Source: Corynebacterium auris (GTDB lineage Bacteria; Actinomycetota; Actinomycetes; Mycobacteriales; Mycobacteriaceae). Taken from it: DNA of 64,000 nucleotides. The notes under the pieces are model-generated. The model was not told the origin of the DNA and made no database searches. It saw only the letters and a list, made by a program, of their open reading frames with translations. Within the stretch, counting starts at the first letter, position 1; each line of letters opens with the position of its first letter. This document shows positions 35,306 through 45,912 of this stretch, piece after piece. The stretch covers positions 1,289,991-1,353,990 of the forward strand of contig NZ_CP047047.1 in assembly GCF_030408575.1 (NCBI RefSeq). The letters are read 5' to 3'. The position numbers and the translations under genes were made by a program.

Positions 35306-36700
35306 ATGCCGCAAAACACCGTAAGCGTGATCGACCTTTTCAGCATCGGCATCGGGCCCTCCTCCTCCCACACGGTGGGGCCGATGCGCGCCTCCAACAC
35401 CTTCGTGGAAGAGCTGGGTGTGCAACCCGCGCGTGTGCGCGTGGAGCTGCGCGGCTCCTTGGCCGCCACCGGCGTGGGCCACGGCACCGACCGCGCGGTG
35501 CTCCTCGGGCTGGTCGGTTGGACCCCGCTGACCACCTCTTCCGACGTCGCCCCCCGCCCCGGCGAGGCGATCCCCGCCACCGGGACCATCGAGGGGCCGG
35601 ACGGCGTGGTTGACTACGAGGTTTCCTTCGACCCGGAGCCGGTCCCCGAGCACCCCAACTGCCTCATCTTCGACGCCTGGGACGCCGAGGGCAACCAGAT
35701 CGCCGAGCGCGTGGAGTACTTCTCCGTCGGCGGCGGCTTCATCCTCGACCGCGAGGGCATCGAGGAGAAGGAGGGCGAATCGGGTATCACCACCACCTTT
35801 GATACCCCGGTGATCCCCTTCGAGTTCCACAGCGCCGCCGAGCTCATGCGCCTGTGCGCGGACAACGGTATGACCGTCGCCGAGATCATGCGGGCCAACG
35901 AGGAGGCCCTGCACGGTTGGGACGCGGTCCGCGAGCACCTCGACGCCGTCTGGGACGTCATGCAGGAGTGCGTCTCCCGCGGCCTGAAATCGGAGGGCAC
36001 CCTGCCCGGCGGGCTCAACGTGACCAGGCGCGCGCCCCGCCTGTACCGGCTGCTCACCGCCGAGTACGAGGCCTCGACCTCCCGCGGGCTCGACGCGATG
36101 GAGTGGGTAAACCTCTACGCCCTAGCCGTCAACGAGGAAAATGCCGCGCACGGCCAGGTGGTCACGGCCCCGACTAACGGCGCCGCCGGCATCATCCCCG
36201 CCGTCATGCACTACTGCCGCGACTTCACCGACGACTTCACCGACGAGCGCGCCCGCGAGTTCCTGCTCACGGCCGCGGCAATCGGCGTGATCATCAAGAC
36301 CAACGCCTCCATCTCCGGCGCCGAGGTCGGCTGCCAGGGCGAGGTCGGCTCCGCCTCCTCGATGGCGGCGGCCGGCATGTGCGCGATTTTGGGCGGTACC
36401 CCGCAGCAGGTGGAAAACGCCGCGGAGATCGCCCTCGAGCACAACCTCGGCCTGACGTGCGACCCGGTCGGTGGCCTCGTTCAGGTTCCCTGCATCGAGC
36501 GCAACGCGATCGGCGGGGTCAAGGCCATCAACGCCGCACGCCTGGCCAAGCTTGGCGACGGCACGAACATCGTCACCCTCGACGACGTCGTCGAAACCAT
36601 GGCGACCACCGGCCGCGACATGATGACGAAGTACAAGGAGACCTCGATGGGCGGGCTGGCCGTCCAGCTGGGCCTGCCCGTCAACATCACCGAGTGCTAG
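35306..36700 (+). CDS. sdaA: L-serine dehydratase (iron-sulfur, single chain)
   Basis: 464 residues. Deaminates L-serine to pyruvate. The beta domain comes first ([25 protein letters not shown]) and the catalytic alpha domain follows, with the cluster-binding cysteines in [20 protein letters not shown] and [19 protein letters not shown]. The single-chain arrangement is that of C. glutamicum SdaA. The last codon and stop overlap the hisS stop on the other strand at a shared CTAG. Confidence 0.96.
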   Translation: MPQNTVSVIDLFSIGIGPSSSHTVGPMRASNTFVEELGVQPARVRVELRGSLAATGVGHGTDRAVLLGLVGWTPLTTSSDVAPRPGEAIPATGTIEGPDGVVDYEVSFDPEPVPEHPNCLIFDAWDAEGNQIAERVEYFSVGGGFILDREGIEEKEGESGITTTFDTPVIPFEFHSAAELMRLCADNGMTVAEIMRANEEALHGWDAVREHLDAVWDVMQECVSRGLKSEGTLPGGLNVTRRAPRLYRLLTAEYEASTSRGLDAMEWVNLYALAVNEENAAHGQVVTAPTNGAAGIIPAVMHYCRDFTDDFTDERAREFLLTAAAIGVIIKTNASISGAEVGCQGEVGSASSMAAAGMCAILGGTPQQVENAAEIALEHNLGLTCDPVGGLVQVPCIERNAIGGVKAINAARLAKLGDGTNIVTLDDVVETMATTGRDMMTKYKETSMGGLAVQLGLPVNITEC

Positions 36701-37986
36701 GCCGGGCGCACCGCTCGGATCACGGCGTCGACGTCGAGGGCGACATCCACCTGCGAGTGCTCGGCGAGGTTCTTCACCGCGATAACGCCGCCGTCGAGCT
36801 CGCGCTCGCCCAGCACTAGCGCATACGCCGCGCCCGCGCGGTCGGCCCCCTTCATCGCGCCCTTCAGCCCGCGCCCGCCGTAGGACATGTCGGCGGAGAT
36901 GCCAGCGCCGCGCAGGGCGTCGATAAGCAGGCTCATGCGCCTGCCAGCGGCCTCACCGATGGCCACGCCGAACACCTCTACTCGCCTGTCGACGCCCTCC
37001 AGGCCGACCCCCTCGGCCTCGAGCGCGAGCACCGTGCGGTCCACTCCAAGGCCAAAGCCGATGCCGGAGAGGTCCTGGCCGCCGATCTGCGCCATGAGGC
37101 CGTCGTAGCGCCCGCCGCCGCCGATGCCGGACTGCGCACCGAGGCCGTCGTGGACGAACTCGAAGGTCGTCTTTGTGTAGTAGTCCAGCCCGCGCACCAT
37201 CCGCGGGTTGACCACGTAGTCCACGCCGAGCTCGTCGAGCGTTGCCCGGACGGTGTCGAAGTGCTCCCGCGACTCCTCCGAGAGGTGGTCGAGCATAAGT
37301 GGGGCGTCGGCAAGCATTTCTTGCACCTCGGGGCGCTTGTCGTCGAGGACGCGCAGCGGGTTGAGCTCGGCGCGGCGGCGGGTGTCCTCGTCGAGCGGCA
37401 GCCGGAACAGGAAGTCCTGCAGCTTCTGCCGGTACTGCGGGCGGCAGGTGGAATCGCCCAGGCTGGTCAGCTCGAGGCGGAAGCCCGTCAGGCCGACGGC
37501 GCGGTAGCAGCGGTCGGCCAGGGCGATCACTTCGGCGTCGAGAAGCGGGTCGTCTATGCCGATGGCCTCGACGCCGACCTGCTGGAGCTGGCGGTAGCGG
37601 CCCGCCTGCGGGCGCTCGTAGCGGAAGAACGGCCCATAGTAGTTGAGCTTGACCGGCAGGTACCCGCGGTCGAGGTTGTGCTCAATCACCGAGCGCATCA
37701 CGCCGGCGGTGCCCTCCGGGCGCAGCGTCACCGACCGGTCACCCCGATCCGCGAAGGTGTACATCTCCTTGGACACGATGTCCGTCGACTCCCCCACCCC
37801 GCGGGCGAAGAGGTTGGTGTCCTCGAAGATCGGCAGCTCAATATGCTGGTAGCCTGCGATCCTCGCCTGGCGGGCGAACTCGTCGCGCACCCGGATGAAG
37901 GTGGCGGACGCCGGGGGGACGTAATCGGGAACGCCCTTCGGGCCCGACAGGGCCGCGAGCTTGGGGGCCTGGGAGGAATCGGTCAT
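36697..37986 (-). CDS. hisS: Histidyl-tRNA synthetase
   Basis: 429 residues, class II. Motif 2 region [20 protein letters not shown], the histidine-specific [25 protein letters not shown] and a C-terminal anticodon-binding domain ([16 protein letters not shown]) are visible. It lies 6 bp after the MBL hydrolase gene in transcription order. A TAGACT hexamer 8 bases before the ATG is a possible separate start for a leaderless message. Confidence 0.96.
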   Translation of the reverse strand: MTDSSQAPKLAALSGPKGVPDYVPPASATFIRVRDEFARQARIAGYQHIELPIFEDTNLFARGVGESTDIVSKEMYTFADRGDRSVTLRPEGTAGVMRSVIEHNLDRGYLPVKLNYYGPFFRYERPQAGRYRQLQQVGVEAIGIDDPLLDAEVIALADRCYRAVGLTGFRLELTSLGDSTCRPQYRQKLQDFLFRLPLDEDTRRRAELNPLRVLDDKRPEVQEMLADAPLMLDHLSEESREHFDTVRATLDELGVDYVVNPRMVRGLDYYTKTTFEFVHDGLGAQSGIGGGGRYDGLMAQIGGQDLSGIGFGLGVDRTVLALEAEGVGLEGVDRRVEVFGVAIGEAAGRRMSLLIDALRGAGISADMSYGGRGLKGAMKGADRAGAAYALVLGERELDGGVIAVKNLAEHSQVDVALDVDAVIRAVRPA

Positions 37987-37992
37987 GGGGAC

Positions 37993-38643
37993 CTAGTCTA
38001 GCGCGGCGTTCGCCTCCAGCAGGTACGGGTTGGTGGCGCGCTCGTGCGCCATCGTGGTGGTGGGCCCGTGGCCCGGCAGCACCGCGAGGGAATCGGGGAT
38101 CTCCCACACCGGCCCGCGCAGGCTTTCTCGCATGTCGCTTGGCGAGCTGTGCGGCAGGTCCGTCCGGCCCACGGAGCCGCGGAAGAGCACGTCGCCGCTG
38201 AGCACAAAGTCGGCGCCGAGAAACAGCGTGCTTCCCGGCGAGTGCCCGGGTGCGTGGCGGGCGCGCAGCTGGATGCCGGCGACCTCGATCACCTCTCCGT
38301 CGGCGACGTGGGTGACCCGCTCGGTCTTTTCCATGTGAGCCACGTCGAAGGGCAGCGCGAGCCGCGCGAGCGTCTCCTCCTCCGGGTCGAGCATGAAAGC
38401 GTCGGCGGCGTGGATGAACGTTTCCAGGCCGAAGGCGGCGGCGTCTCGGACGTGGTCAATGTGGCCGTGGGTGAGCACAACCGCGACGAGCTCCGCGCCC
38501 TCGCGCTGCGCGAGTTCCACGGCGCGCGGGTGGGCACCGAGGCCGGGGTCCACGACGAACGCCTCAGCGCGCGGCGCGTCATCGTTGACCACGAGGTAGC
38601 AGTTTGTCTGGAACGGCCCCGCGGCAAAACCTGTGATCTTCAT
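37993..38643 (-). CDS. MBL-fold metallo-hydrolase (glyoxalase II-like)
   Basis: 216 residues. The metallo-beta-lactamase motif VLTHGHIDHVRDAA is near residue 57, with further metal ligands in ARHAPGHSPGSTLF, FVLSGDVLFRGSVGRTDLP and VLPGHGPTTTMAHERA. The set matches the hydroxyacylglutathione-hydrolase-like YcbL group. Most actinobacteria lack glutathione, so the natural substrate is open. Immediately upstream of hisS, as in many actinobacteria. A TAAGGT hexamer and a GAGG ribosome-binding site both lie within 15 bases of the ATG. Confidence 0.88.
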   Translation of the reverse strand: MKITGFAAGPFQTNCYLVVNDDAPRAEAFVVDPGLGAHPRAVELAQREGAELVAVVLTHGHIDHVRDAAAFGLETFIHAADAFMLDPEEETLARLALPFDVAHMEKTERVTHVADGEVIEVAGIQLRARHAPGHSPGSTLFLGADFVLSGDVLFRGSVGRTDLPHSSPSDMRESLRGPVWEIPDSLAVLPGHGPTTTMAHERATNPYLLEANAALD

Positions 38644-38755
38644 GGACCTCACCTTATCTGTCCGCGCCCGGCTGCGCCCCGGGCGCCTGATAGGCTGAAC
38701 TGCCGAACCGCGCCGCTTAGGCGGCACGCCCTGACCACAAGCAAGGATGAGCACC

Positions 38756-39688
38756 GTGACCAACAACGAGCAGCGGGGCCGCGACGCCCTGAAGAACCTC
38801 GAGCGCGAGATCAACGCACGCGACCGGAAGGAAAAGTCCGGCCCGTGGGCAATCGCCGCCCTGTCCGCCGCCGTCCTCGTCGCCATCGGCGGCGGCATCT
38901 ATTTCCTGGCCAACCAGGACAGCGAGGAATCCACCGAGGCCGCAGACGAGACCACGAGCACCCAGGAGACCACGCAGGAGCCACCCGCGGCCGAGCCGCT
39001 GTCGTACACCCGCGCCGAGGCGCTGCCGGAAACCGTCACCTGCAGCTACGAAGACGCCGGCGAGGCCTCCCGCGAGGTGGGCACTCCCCCGACCGAAGGC
39101 ATTTCCACCGCGGGCACCGTCACCGTCAACCTCGACACGACGGCCGGGCCGATCGGCATGGAGCTCGACCGCTCGGTCTCGCCCTGCACGGTCAACGCGA
39201 TCGAGTACCTCGCCTCCGAGGGCTATTTCGACGACACCGTCTGCCACCGCCTGACCACCAACGAGGGCCTGAAGGTTCTGCAGTGCGGCGACCCGTCGGG
39301 CACCGGCGCGGGCGGGCCGGGCTTCCAGTTCGCCAACGAGTACCCCACCGACGAGGCCATTGACGCGGTGGGCGACGAGGAGGTCCCGGAGGGCGTGCCC
39401 GCCGAGCAGGAGGAGGCCTACAAGGCTCAGGTTCTGCAGACGCAGGCGCCCGTGGTGTACGAGCGCGGCACCATCGCCATGGCGAACGCCGGCGTGGGCA
39501 CCAACGGCTCCCAGTTCTTCCTCAACTACGGCGATTCGACCCTGCCGCCGCTCTACACCTACTTCGGCACCATCGACGAGGAGGGCCTGGCAACCCTCGA
39601 CGCAATCGCCGAATCAGGCGTCGAAGGCGGCGCCGCCGACGGCGCGCCCGCCGAGGAGGTCACCATCACGACCGCGTCTGTGAGCTAG
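38756..39688 (+). CDS. Membrane-anchored cyclophilin-type peptidyl-prolyl isomerase
   Basis: About 310 residues. A short basic cytoplasmic N-terminus, one transmembrane helix (core IAALSAAVLVAIGGGIYFLA, about residues 30-50), a Glu/Thr-rich linker and then a cyclophilin domain with VTVNLDTTAGPIGMELDRSV, FDDTVCHRLT, GGPGFQFANEYP, IAMANAGVGTNGSQFFLNYG and YTYFGTI. The domain lies outside the membrane and may assist folding of secreted proteins. GTG at 38756 is preferred because AAGGA lies 8 bases upstream; an ATG at 38747 is too close to that site. Divergent from the MBL/hisS unit. Confidence 0.9.
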   Translation: MTNNEQRGRDALKNLEREINARDRKEKSGPWAIAALSAAVLVAIGGGIYFLANQDSEESTEAADETTSTQETTQEPPAAEPLSYTRAEALPETVTCSYEDAGEASREVGTPPTEGISTAGTVTVNLDTTAGPIGMELDRSVSPCTVNAIEYLASEGYFDDTVCHRLTTNEGLKVLQCGDPSGTGAGGPGFQFANEYPTDEAIDAVGDEEVPEGVPAEQEEAYKAQVLQTQAPVVYERGTIAMANAGVGTNGSQFFLNYGDSTLPPLYTYFGTIDEEGLATLDAIAESGVEGGAADGAPAEEVTITTASVS

Positions 39689-39735
39689 CTGAAGGGGCGA
39701 GCGGAATGCGCTAACTATTTAAATATCCGAAAGTA

Positions 39736-39764
39736 TTGCACGTGACGTGTGTACAGGTTACTCT
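39736..39764 (+). promoter_or_regulatory. Promoter of the small secreted orphan
   Basis: TTGCAC (39736-39741), a 17-base spacer and TACTCT (39759-39764) upstream of the ATG at 39804, in the most AT-rich stretch of the neighbourhood. It would give a leader of about 33 bases containing CCAAGGATTGG near the start. Confidence 0.45.
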
Positions 39765-39803
39765 TTGCTTCGTCATACCGCCCCTCCAAGGATTGGACAT
39801 CTC

Positions 39804-40142
39804 ATGAAACTTCGTAAGGGTTTCCTCGCCGCCGCAACCGCCGCTTCCATCGTCGCCGCAGGCGTCGCCGCCCCCGCTCACGCGGAAGAGCCCGGCGGCG
39901 GCGAATCCACCACCACCGCGGACCCGACGCCGGACTCTGACGACTCCACCGGCGGGTCCGACAAGCCCGTCAACGAGGAAGGTTCCTCCGCCGCCTTCGG
40001 CTCCTCCGAAGACTTCAGCAAGCTGGACCCGAAGGAAAAGGGCGAGACCATCAAGACGTGGCTCAGTGTCGCCACCGCCGTCATCGGCGTGCTGTCCGCC
40101 GTCGCTACCTTCGTGGCCAAGTTCATCCCGCTGTCGCGCTAA
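39804..40142 (+). CDS. Small secreted protein with C-terminal hydrophobic helix, function unknown
   Basis: 112 residues; I do not recognise a family. Signal peptide: basic KLRKG, hydrophobic stretch to about residue 25 and an APAHA-type cleavage site. The mature part begins EEPGGG and is acidic and rich in Ser, Thr, Asp, Gly and Pro to about residue 80. It ends in a roughly 28-residue segment from TIKTW to PLSR that is strongly hydrophobic with a few charged residues, so it could insert into a membrane or self-associate. It has its own promoter and terminator and is flanked by the cyclophilin and rel genes, so it is probably expressed alone. Small corynebacterial mycomembrane proteins such as PorA/PorH have similar helices, but no sequence match is claimed. 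Confidence 0.75.
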   Translation: MKLRKGFLAAATAASIVAAGVAAPAHAEEPGGGESTTTADPTPDSDDSTGGSDKPVNEEGSSAAFGSSEDFSKLDPKEKGETIKTWLSVATAVIGVLSAVATFVAKFIPLSR

Positions 40143-40174
40143 CCCCCGCGCGCACGCGCGCCGCGGGACGCATC

Positions 40175-40202
40175 AGCCGCCGGGTTCGCCGGCGGCTTTT
40201 TT
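40175..40202 (+). terminator. Rho-independent terminator after the small secreted protein
   Basis: Perfect 9-bp GC-rich stem (AGCCGCCGG with CCGGCGGCT), 5-base loop, and six Ts. It points away from the secreted-protein gene and ends 11 bp before the converging rel stop. Confidence 0.9.
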
Positions 40203-40212
40203 ATGCGCGCGG

Positions 40213-42489
40213 CTAAGCGGTGACGCGGTAGACGTCGAAGACGCCCTCGATGTTGCGCACCTGGTTCATCAGGGCGCCCAGCTGCTTCGTGTCGGAGACC
40301 CCCACGGTAAAGCGCATGTCCGCGATGTAGTCGTCGCTGATCTGGGAGCTGAGGGAGACGATCGGCAGCTTCTGCTCGGACAGCACGCCGGTCAGCTCGG
40401 CGAGTAGGCCCTGCCGGTCCAGGGCCTCGACGTGCAGCGTGGCGATGGTGGCGCCGCCGGTGGACGTGGAGCTGGCCCAGGAGACGTCGACAAGCCTCTC
40501 GGGCTCCTCCTTCAGCTTGGCCGCGTTGGTGCAGTCGGAGCGGTGCACCGACACTCCCCCGCCACGTGTGACAAAGCCGAAGATCTCGTCGCCCGGCACC
40601 GGCTGGCAGCATTTCGCCAGCTTGGCCATGACGTCGGGGCTGCCCTCCACCAGCACCCCCGTCGTGGAATCGCGCGGCACCGCCGTGACCAGCTTCGACA
40701 GGGGCGTGCGCGCCGCCAGCGCGTCGACCGCGTCGTTCTCGTCGCCGAAGAGGTCCGTGAGCAGCTTCGCCACGTGCTGCGCGGAGACGTTACCCGCGCC
40801 GATCGCCGTGTAGAGCGCGTCGACGTCCGGGTAGTGCAGCTGGGTGGCCACCTGGCGCATCGACTCGGAGGTAAACAGCCGGTGCATTGGCAGCCCGCCG
40901 CGCTGCACCTCCGCCGCGAGCGCGTCGCGCCCGGCCTCCAGGTGCTCCTCGCGGCGCTCCTTGGCAAACCACTGGCGGATCTTCGTCCGCGCCCTGGGCG
41001 AGACCACGAAGTCCTGCCAGTCGCGCGAGGGGCCGGCGTTTTCGTCCTTCGAGGTGAAGATCTCCACCTTGTCGCCGGAGGTCAGCTTCGACTCCAGGGC
41101 GACCAACTTGCCGTTGACCTTCGCCCCGATGCAACGGTGGCCCACCTCGGTATGCACGGCGTAGGCAAAGTCCACCGGAGTGGAGCCGGCCGGCAGGTTC
41201 ACCACCCCGCCCTTCGGGGTGAAGGCGAAGATCTGCTGGCTGGTCAGGTCGTAGCGCAGCGAGTCAAGGAACTCGTTCGGGTCCGCGGCCTCCTTTTGCC
41301 AATCGAGCAGCTGGCGCATCCACGCCATCTGGTCAACCTCGGCCTGATCGCCCTTGTGCGAGCCCTTCGTCTCCTTGTAGCGCCAGTGCGCCGCCACGCC
41401 GAACTCGGCGTTGTAGTGCATCTCGTGCGTGCGCACCTGCACCTCAAGCGCGCGACCGCTTTCCGTCATCACAGTGGTGTGCAGCGACTGGTACACCCCG
41501 AAGCGGGGGTTGGAAACGTAGTCCTTGAAGCGACCCGGCAGCGCCGAGTACAGCGCGTGGACGACGCCGATGGCCGCGTAGCAGTCGTGGACGTTATCCA
41601 CCAGAACCCGCAGCCCCACCAAGTCGAAGATCTCGTTGAACTCGTGGCCGCGCACGACCATCTTCTGGTAAATCGACCAGTAGTGCTTGGGGCGGCCCAT
41701 CACCTCGGCCTGGATGTTGTTGGCCTTCAGTTCAGCCGTGAGCTGGCCCGTGATCTCCTTCAGCGCCCTGTCGCGCGAGGGGGCGTGGTCGGCGACCAGG
41801 CGCACGATCTCCTCGTACTTTTTCGGGTACAGGATGGCGAAGGCGAGGTCCTCGAGCTCCCACTTCACCGAGGCCATGCCCAGCCGGTGCGCCAGCGGCG
41901 CGATGACGTCAAGGGTCTCGCGCGCCTTCTTCGCCTGCTTCTCCGGCGGCAGAAAGCGCATCGTGCGCATGTTGTGCAGGCGATCGGCGACCTTGATCAC
42001 GAGCACGCGGGGGTCCTCGGCCATGGCGACGATCATCTTGCGGATCGTCTCCGCCTCCGCCGCGGCACCCAGCGCCACCTTGTCCAGCTTTGTCACGCCG
42101 TTGACTAAGCGCGCGACTTCCGGGCCGAAGTCGCGGGTGAGGTCGTCAAGGGAATAGTCGGTGTCCTCCACCGTGTCGTGCAGCAGCGCCGCCACGAGAG
42201 TGGTCGTGTCCATGCCGATCTCCCCGCAGATCGTGGCCACCGCCAAGGGGTGGGTGATGTACGGGTCTCCCGACTTGCGGTAGACGCCCTCGTGCAGGCG
42301 CTCCGCCGTGGCGTATGCGCGGCCGAGCACCTCGGCGTCCGCCTTCGGGTGGTAGGTGCGGTGGATGGACAGCAGCGGGTCGAGCACCGGATTCGTCTTC
42401 GCCCGCCCGCCGGTCAGTGAGCGCGCCAAGCGGGCTGACACGCTGCGCATGCTTGATCCGGTTCGCCTCGGCGCCTTCTCACTAGCCAT
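40213..42489 (-). CDS. rel: Bifunctional (p)ppGpp synthetase/hydrolase Rel
   Basis: 758 residues from the ATG at 42489 (ribosome-binding site GAGG). Layout is HD hydrolase domain with an intact [12 protein letters not shown] (about residues 85-96), so hydrolysis is expected; synthetase domain ([20 protein letters not shown], about 240-260); TGS domain (VFTPKGG-like [18 protein letters not shown], about 395); and a C-terminal ACT domain ([18 protein letters not shown]). Controls the stringent response. It lies next to apt, which also handles purine nucleotides, as in most actinobacteria. Confidence 0.96.
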   Translation of the reverse strand: MASEKAPRRTGSSMRSVSARLARSLTGGRAKTNPVLDPLLSIHRTYHPKADAEVLGRAYATAERLHEGVYRKSGDPYITHPLAVATICGEIGMDTTTLVAALLHDTVEDTDYSLDDLTRDFGPEVARLVNGVTKLDKVALGAAAEAETIRKMIVAMAEDPRVLVIKVADRLHNMRTMRFLPPEKQAKKARETLDVIAPLAHRLGMASVKWELEDLAFAILYPKKYEEIVRLVADHAPSRDRALKEITGQLTAELKANNIQAEVMGRPKHYWSIYQKMVVRGHEFNEIFDLVGLRVLVDNVHDCYAAIGVVHALYSALPGRFKDYVSNPRFGVYQSLHTTVMTESGRALEVQVRTHEMHYNAEFGVAAHWRYKETKGSHKGDQAEVDQMAWMRQLLDWQKEAADPNEFLDSLRYDLTSQQIFAFTPKGGVVNLPAGSTPVDFAYAVHTEVGHRCIGAKVNGKLVALESKLTSGDKVEIFTSKDENAGPSRDWQDFVVSPRARTKIRQWFAKERREEHLEAGRDALAAEVQRGGLPMHRLFTSESMRQVATQLHYPDVDALYTAIGAGNVSAQHVAKLLTDLFGDENDAVDALAARTPLSKLVTAVPRDSTTGVLVEGSPDVMAKLAKCCQPVPGDEIFGFVTRGGGVSVHRSDCTNAAKLKEEPERLVDVSWASSTSTGGATIATLHVEALDRQGLLAELTGVLSEQKLPIVSLSSQISDDYIADMRFTVGVSDTKQLGALMNQVRNIEGVFDVYRVTA

Positions 42490-42525
42490 AGCGAGCACCT
42501 CTTTTCCGCCTTGCTGCCGCTGCAG

Positions 42526-43089
42526 CTACTCCTCCTCGTTGGCGAGGACGACGAGGGGCGCGCCGGCAAGCCGGTCGCGGCCCCCCAAGCCTTCCACTTC
42601 GAGGACAACTACGTATCCAACGACGCTACCACCGGCCCTCTCGATGAGGTCGGTTGCCGCGACCAAGGTTCCCCCGGTCGCCAGGACGTCGTCGACAAGC
42701 ACCACCCTGCGCCCTGCGAGCTCGACCCCCTCGGCGGGGATTTCGAGCGCGGCGGAGCTGTACTCCGTGGTGTATTCCTGCGTGATCACCGGCGGCGGGA
42801 GCTTCCCACGCTTGCGGATCGCCAAAATGCCCAGGCCCAGGTCGTAGGCCACCGCGGAGCCAAGGAGGAACCCGCGCGCATCAAGGCCGCCGATCATGTC
42901 CGCGCCGAAGCCGCGGCTCGCCCGCGCAAGCTGCTTCACGACGGCCGACAGCGCCGCCCCGTCCGCGAGGACCGGCGTGAGGTCCTCGAAAACGACCCCC
43001 GGTTCGGGAAAGTCCGGCACGCGGCGGATCTTGGCCGCCAGCGCCTGCGCGGCGGAAGCGTACCCGTGGTGTTGTGCTGAATCTGTCAA
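42526..43089 (-). CDS. apt: Adenine phosphoribosyltransferase
   Basis: Salvages adenine to AMP. 187 residues from the TTG at 43089. PRPP-binding motif [18 protein letters not shown] is near residue 130, with [16 protein letters not shown] near 30 and [18 protein letters not shown] near 65. A GTG at 43101 is an alternative start. It is placed 25 bp after the family 5 binding-protein gene and 36 bp before rel. Confidence 0.94.
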   Translation of the reverse strand: MTDSAQHHGYASAAQALAAKIRRVPDFPEPGVVFEDLTPVLADGAALSAVVKQLARASRGFGADMIGGLDARGFLLGSAVAYDLGLGILAIRKRGKLPPPVITQEYTTEYSSAALEIPAEGVELAGRRVVLVDDVLATGGTLVAATDLIERAGGSVVGYVVVLEVEGLGGRDRLAGAPLVVLANEEE

Positions 43090-43114
43090 AGGAGTCCTCA
43101 CTTGCTGAATAGGG

Positions 43115-44722
43115 TTAGGAGCCGCCGGAGCGCGGCTCCGCGACCTGCCAGCGATCCATGTTCCACCCGACCCCGGCAGTGCCCGTGTACACGACCACGT
43201 TACCGACATTCCTGTCCACCGCGAACGCGCGCGGCTGCTGTGCCAGCGGGAGGCTATCCAGCTGCTCCCAGGCCTTCCTTTCCTGTTCCCGGAGCGCGGG
43301 CAGATCCTGGGCTCGCGGGGCCGGGCCCGCGTACTCGGTGTAGGGGTCCACGGGGCGCAGCAGGGCGTCAATGGAGCCCTCGGCGAGTACCTCCTCGCCT
43401 GCGTCATCGACCTCCACGCGGGTGACGTCCCGCAAGGTCTTGTTGCCGCCTGCGTCGACGACGCGCACCCCGGCCTGCTCGCAGGAGGCGCGCATCGCGT
43501 CGACCATCGCCGCGAGCCGCGGGGCGTCCCCGGCGTAGCCGACGCGCAACTCCATCCCCTCAGCGGGGCGAGCCCCCTCCACGTCGACCCCCATGCGAGG
43601 ACCGGCGATGTCGCCGAAGCGTCTCGTCAGTGGGTCCGTGGCGGCAATGAGGTGCACGCCGTGGGCGGCGACGTTCACCCCGGACGCCTGGCTGGACGCG
43701 TCCGCCACCGCCTGCTGGTCCACGCATGCCGCCAGGGCCTCGCGGTTGCGCTTTTCCGCCCACTCGCCCGCCCGGGCGAAGGTGAGGGAATCGGTGAGCT
43801 CGCCGGGCAGGCTCGCGACGTCGTACGGGTTGTCCTCGGCGTCGAGGTCGAGCCACTCGGGGTTCGGCACCGAGATCTCGGCGACGCGCAGCTCCCCTTC
43901 CTGCCGCAGCGTCTGTGGGTCGGCGCTGGCGGGCCAGACCACCAACCGCGGGGTGCGCGGGGCGTCGCCGGAGTAGGACTCGTTGGCCACCAGCGTGACC
44001 TCACCGGACTCACCGACGGAGTCGATGCGGTAGGGCCCAAAGGACAGCTGCATATCGGGGTCGAACTGGTCGAGGTTGAACCCGTCACGCCATGCTTCGG
44101 CCACCGGGCGCAGCTGTGCGGCGTCGCCGCTGTCAAGTACCTCCGCCAGCTCGCCCGTGTCGATCCCCGCCCGCCGCGCCACGGCGTGCGAGGGCACGAC
44201 GGTGCCCGCGCCGAACAGGCCGCGCCAGCGGGCCCCGCCGCCCTCGGCAAAAACGACAGTGAACTCCTTGCTGCCGGGCTCGCACTCGAGCCCGTCGACC
44301 TCCGCGAACAACGGCATGTGGGAGCCGAACAGCTCCGGCATCTTCCCGGCACGAAACGCCAGCAGGTAGTCGGTGCAGGTCACGGGGGTGTCGTCCGAAA
44401 ACACTGCGTCCTCCGCCAGCCGATAGACCACCTGGCGCTGGTTCCCGGGCAGCACCTGCGTGGTAGCGAGGTCCGTGTTGGGAATCATCTGCCCGCTTGG
44501 CCCCGGCACGAACACGCCCGGAAACAGCCTGCCGGACAAGGCCTGAGCGAGCTGCGAGGCGCCCTCCATGGTGCCGGCGTTTGTCGTGTGCACGTTGCTG
44601 ACCAGCTGGTAGCCGAAGTCAGCCGTGGTCTCGACGGGTTCGGCGCCCCCGCCGGCCTGGCTGAAAGACGCCAGAAGCGCGCCCGCCGCGACGCCGGCGA
44701 GCGCTGCGCGAATGCGATTCAT
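43115..44722 (-). CDS. ABC transporter substrate-binding protein, family 5 (peptide type)
   Basis: 535 residues. SBP family 5 fold (oligopeptide/dipeptide-binding type) with [14 protein letters not shown] near the N-terminus, [20 protein letters not shown] near residue 230 and [20 protein letters not shown] in the middle. The gene is in the conserved secD-secF-SBP-apt-rel order, where mycobacteria have a lipoprotein (Rv2585c type). Here the expected lipobox reads LLASF, with Phe in place of Cys, so it is probably cleaved by signal peptidase I at SQA. No permease or ATPase genes are adjacent. ATG at 44722 follows GGAAAGGAC. Confidence 0.85.
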   Translation of the reverse strand: MNRIRAALAGVAAGALLASFSQAGGGAEPVETTADFGYQLVSNVHTTNAGTMEGASQLAQALSGRLFPGVFVPGPSGQMIPNTDLATTQVLPGNQRQVVYRLAEDAVFSDDTPVTCTDYLLAFRAGKMPELFGSHMPLFAEVDGLECEPGSKEFTVVFAEGGGARWRGLFGAGTVVPSHAVARRAGIDTGELAEVLDSGDAAQLRPVAEAWRDGFNLDQFDPDMQLSFGPYRIDSVGESGEVTLVANESYSGDAPRTPRLVVWPASADPQTLRQEGELRVAEISVPNPEWLDLDAEDNPYDVASLPGELTDSLTFARAGEWAEKRNREALAACVDQQAVADASSQASGVNVAAHGVHLIAATDPLTRRFGDIAGPRMGVDVEGARPAEGMELRVGYAGDAPRLAAMVDAMRASCEQAGVRVVDAGGNKTLRDVTRVEVDDAGEEVLAEGSIDALLRPVDPYTEYAGPAPRAQDLPALREQERKAWEQLDSLPLAQQPRAFAVDRNVGNVVVYTGTAGVGWNMDRWQVAEPRSGGS

Positions 44723-44782
44723 TGTGAAAGTCCTTTCCGGGGGGTGGGGTGCCTGCGACGCTCCCTGGGGAGCTGGCATCCC

Positions 44783-45910
44783 CTACCGCGCGCCCGGCCT
44801 CCACGAGGCGGCGGGCTGGCTCACCGGGGCCGCCGGCGCCTCGACCGTGCGCCGCGCGGAGCTTGCGGCCTCGCCAATGTCCTCCCCCAGCTCTCCAGCG
44901 CGGTAGCGCTCCACCTCGCGGTTGTGCTCGCGGAACTTCGCGCGCCGGTTGACGAAGGTGACCAGCAGCGAGGACGCGAGGAAGAGCGAGGAGATCACTC
45001 CTTCGACCACGCCGATGAGCTGGATCAGCGCGAGGTCTCGCAGCGTGCCCACTCCCATGAGCCACACGGCGACAATCATCAACGCGACAATCGGCAGCGC
45101 CGAGATCACCGAGGTGGAAATGGAGCGCATGAGCGTCTGGTTGACGGCCAGGTTCGTCTGTTCGGCGTAGGTGGAGCGGCGCGAGTCGAGCAAACCTGCC
45201 GTGTTCTCCCGCACCTTGTCGAAGACGATGACCGTGTCGTAGAGCGAGAAGGTGAGTACGGTGAGCAAACCGATAATCATCGCCGGGGTGATCTCCAGGC
45301 CGAACAAGGCGTAGATGCCGAGGATGATCACGCCGTCGGCGATCAGCGCTCCCATCGCGGCAAACGCCATGTCGCGCTGCAGCCGCAGGGCCACGTAGAT
45401 GGCGGCGGCGACGAAGAACACGCCCATCGCCAGCAGCATGCGGTTGGTGATGGTCGAGCCCCAGGACTCCGAGACGGTGGAGTCGCCGATCGCGTCGGGG
45501 GTGACGTTGCCCTCGGTATCGGTGGGCTCGTGGCGGTCGTAGATCTCCTGGCGCGCGCTGTCGATCTGCTCCTGCGTCAGGTGCTCCGAGTTGATCTCCA
45601 GCACGCGCGAGTCCCCCGCGCCGACGATCTGAGTCAGCTCAGGCGTCACCCCGGTGGCGTCGATGAAGGTCTCCTCCACCTCCTCCACGACAAGGTCACC
45701 GGCGGGCATGCTGATCTTCGTGCCACCCTCAAAATCAATGCCGAGGTTGAACCCGCGCAAAAGCATTGCCGCGACAGAGACGGCCAAAAGAACCAGGGTG
45801 ATCGTGTACCAGAGCTTGGAGCGCCCGACGAAGTCGATCGCGCCGTCTCCCGTATACAGCCTGTCGAAGCGGGAGCGGCGGGGGGTGCTGGGTGCGTTGG
45901 CGGTGCTCAT
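44783..45910 (-). CDS. secF: Protein translocase subunit SecF
   Basis: 375 residues, six transmembrane helices. N-terminal FNLGIDFEGGTKISMP after the first helix, then DTVIVFDKVRENTAG and NQTLMRSISTSVISALPIVA are family marks. Works with SecD to complete export through SecYEG using the proton gradient. Two bp after secD. The C-terminal about 60 residues are a charged, Ala-rich cytoplasmic tail ending before the SBP gene. Confidence 0.96.
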   Translation of the reverse strand: MSTANAPSTPRRSRFDRLYTGDGAIDFVGRSKLWYTITLVLLAVSVAAMLLRGFNLGIDFEGGTKISMPAGDLVVEEVEETFIDATGVTPELTQIVGAGDSRVLEINSEHLTQEQIDSARQEIYDRHEPTDTEGNVTPDAIGDSTVSESWGSTITNRMLLAMGVFFVAAAIYVALRLQRDMAFAAMGALIADGVIILGIYALFGLEITPAMIIGLLTVLTFSLYDTVIVFDKVRENTAGLLDSRRSTYAEQTNLAVNQTLMRSISTSVISALPIVALMIVAVWLMGVGTLRDLALIQLIGVVEGVISSLFLASSLLVTFVNRRAKFREHNREVERYRAGELGEDIGEAASSARRTVEAPAAPVSQPAASWRPGAR

Positions 45911-45912
45911 CT

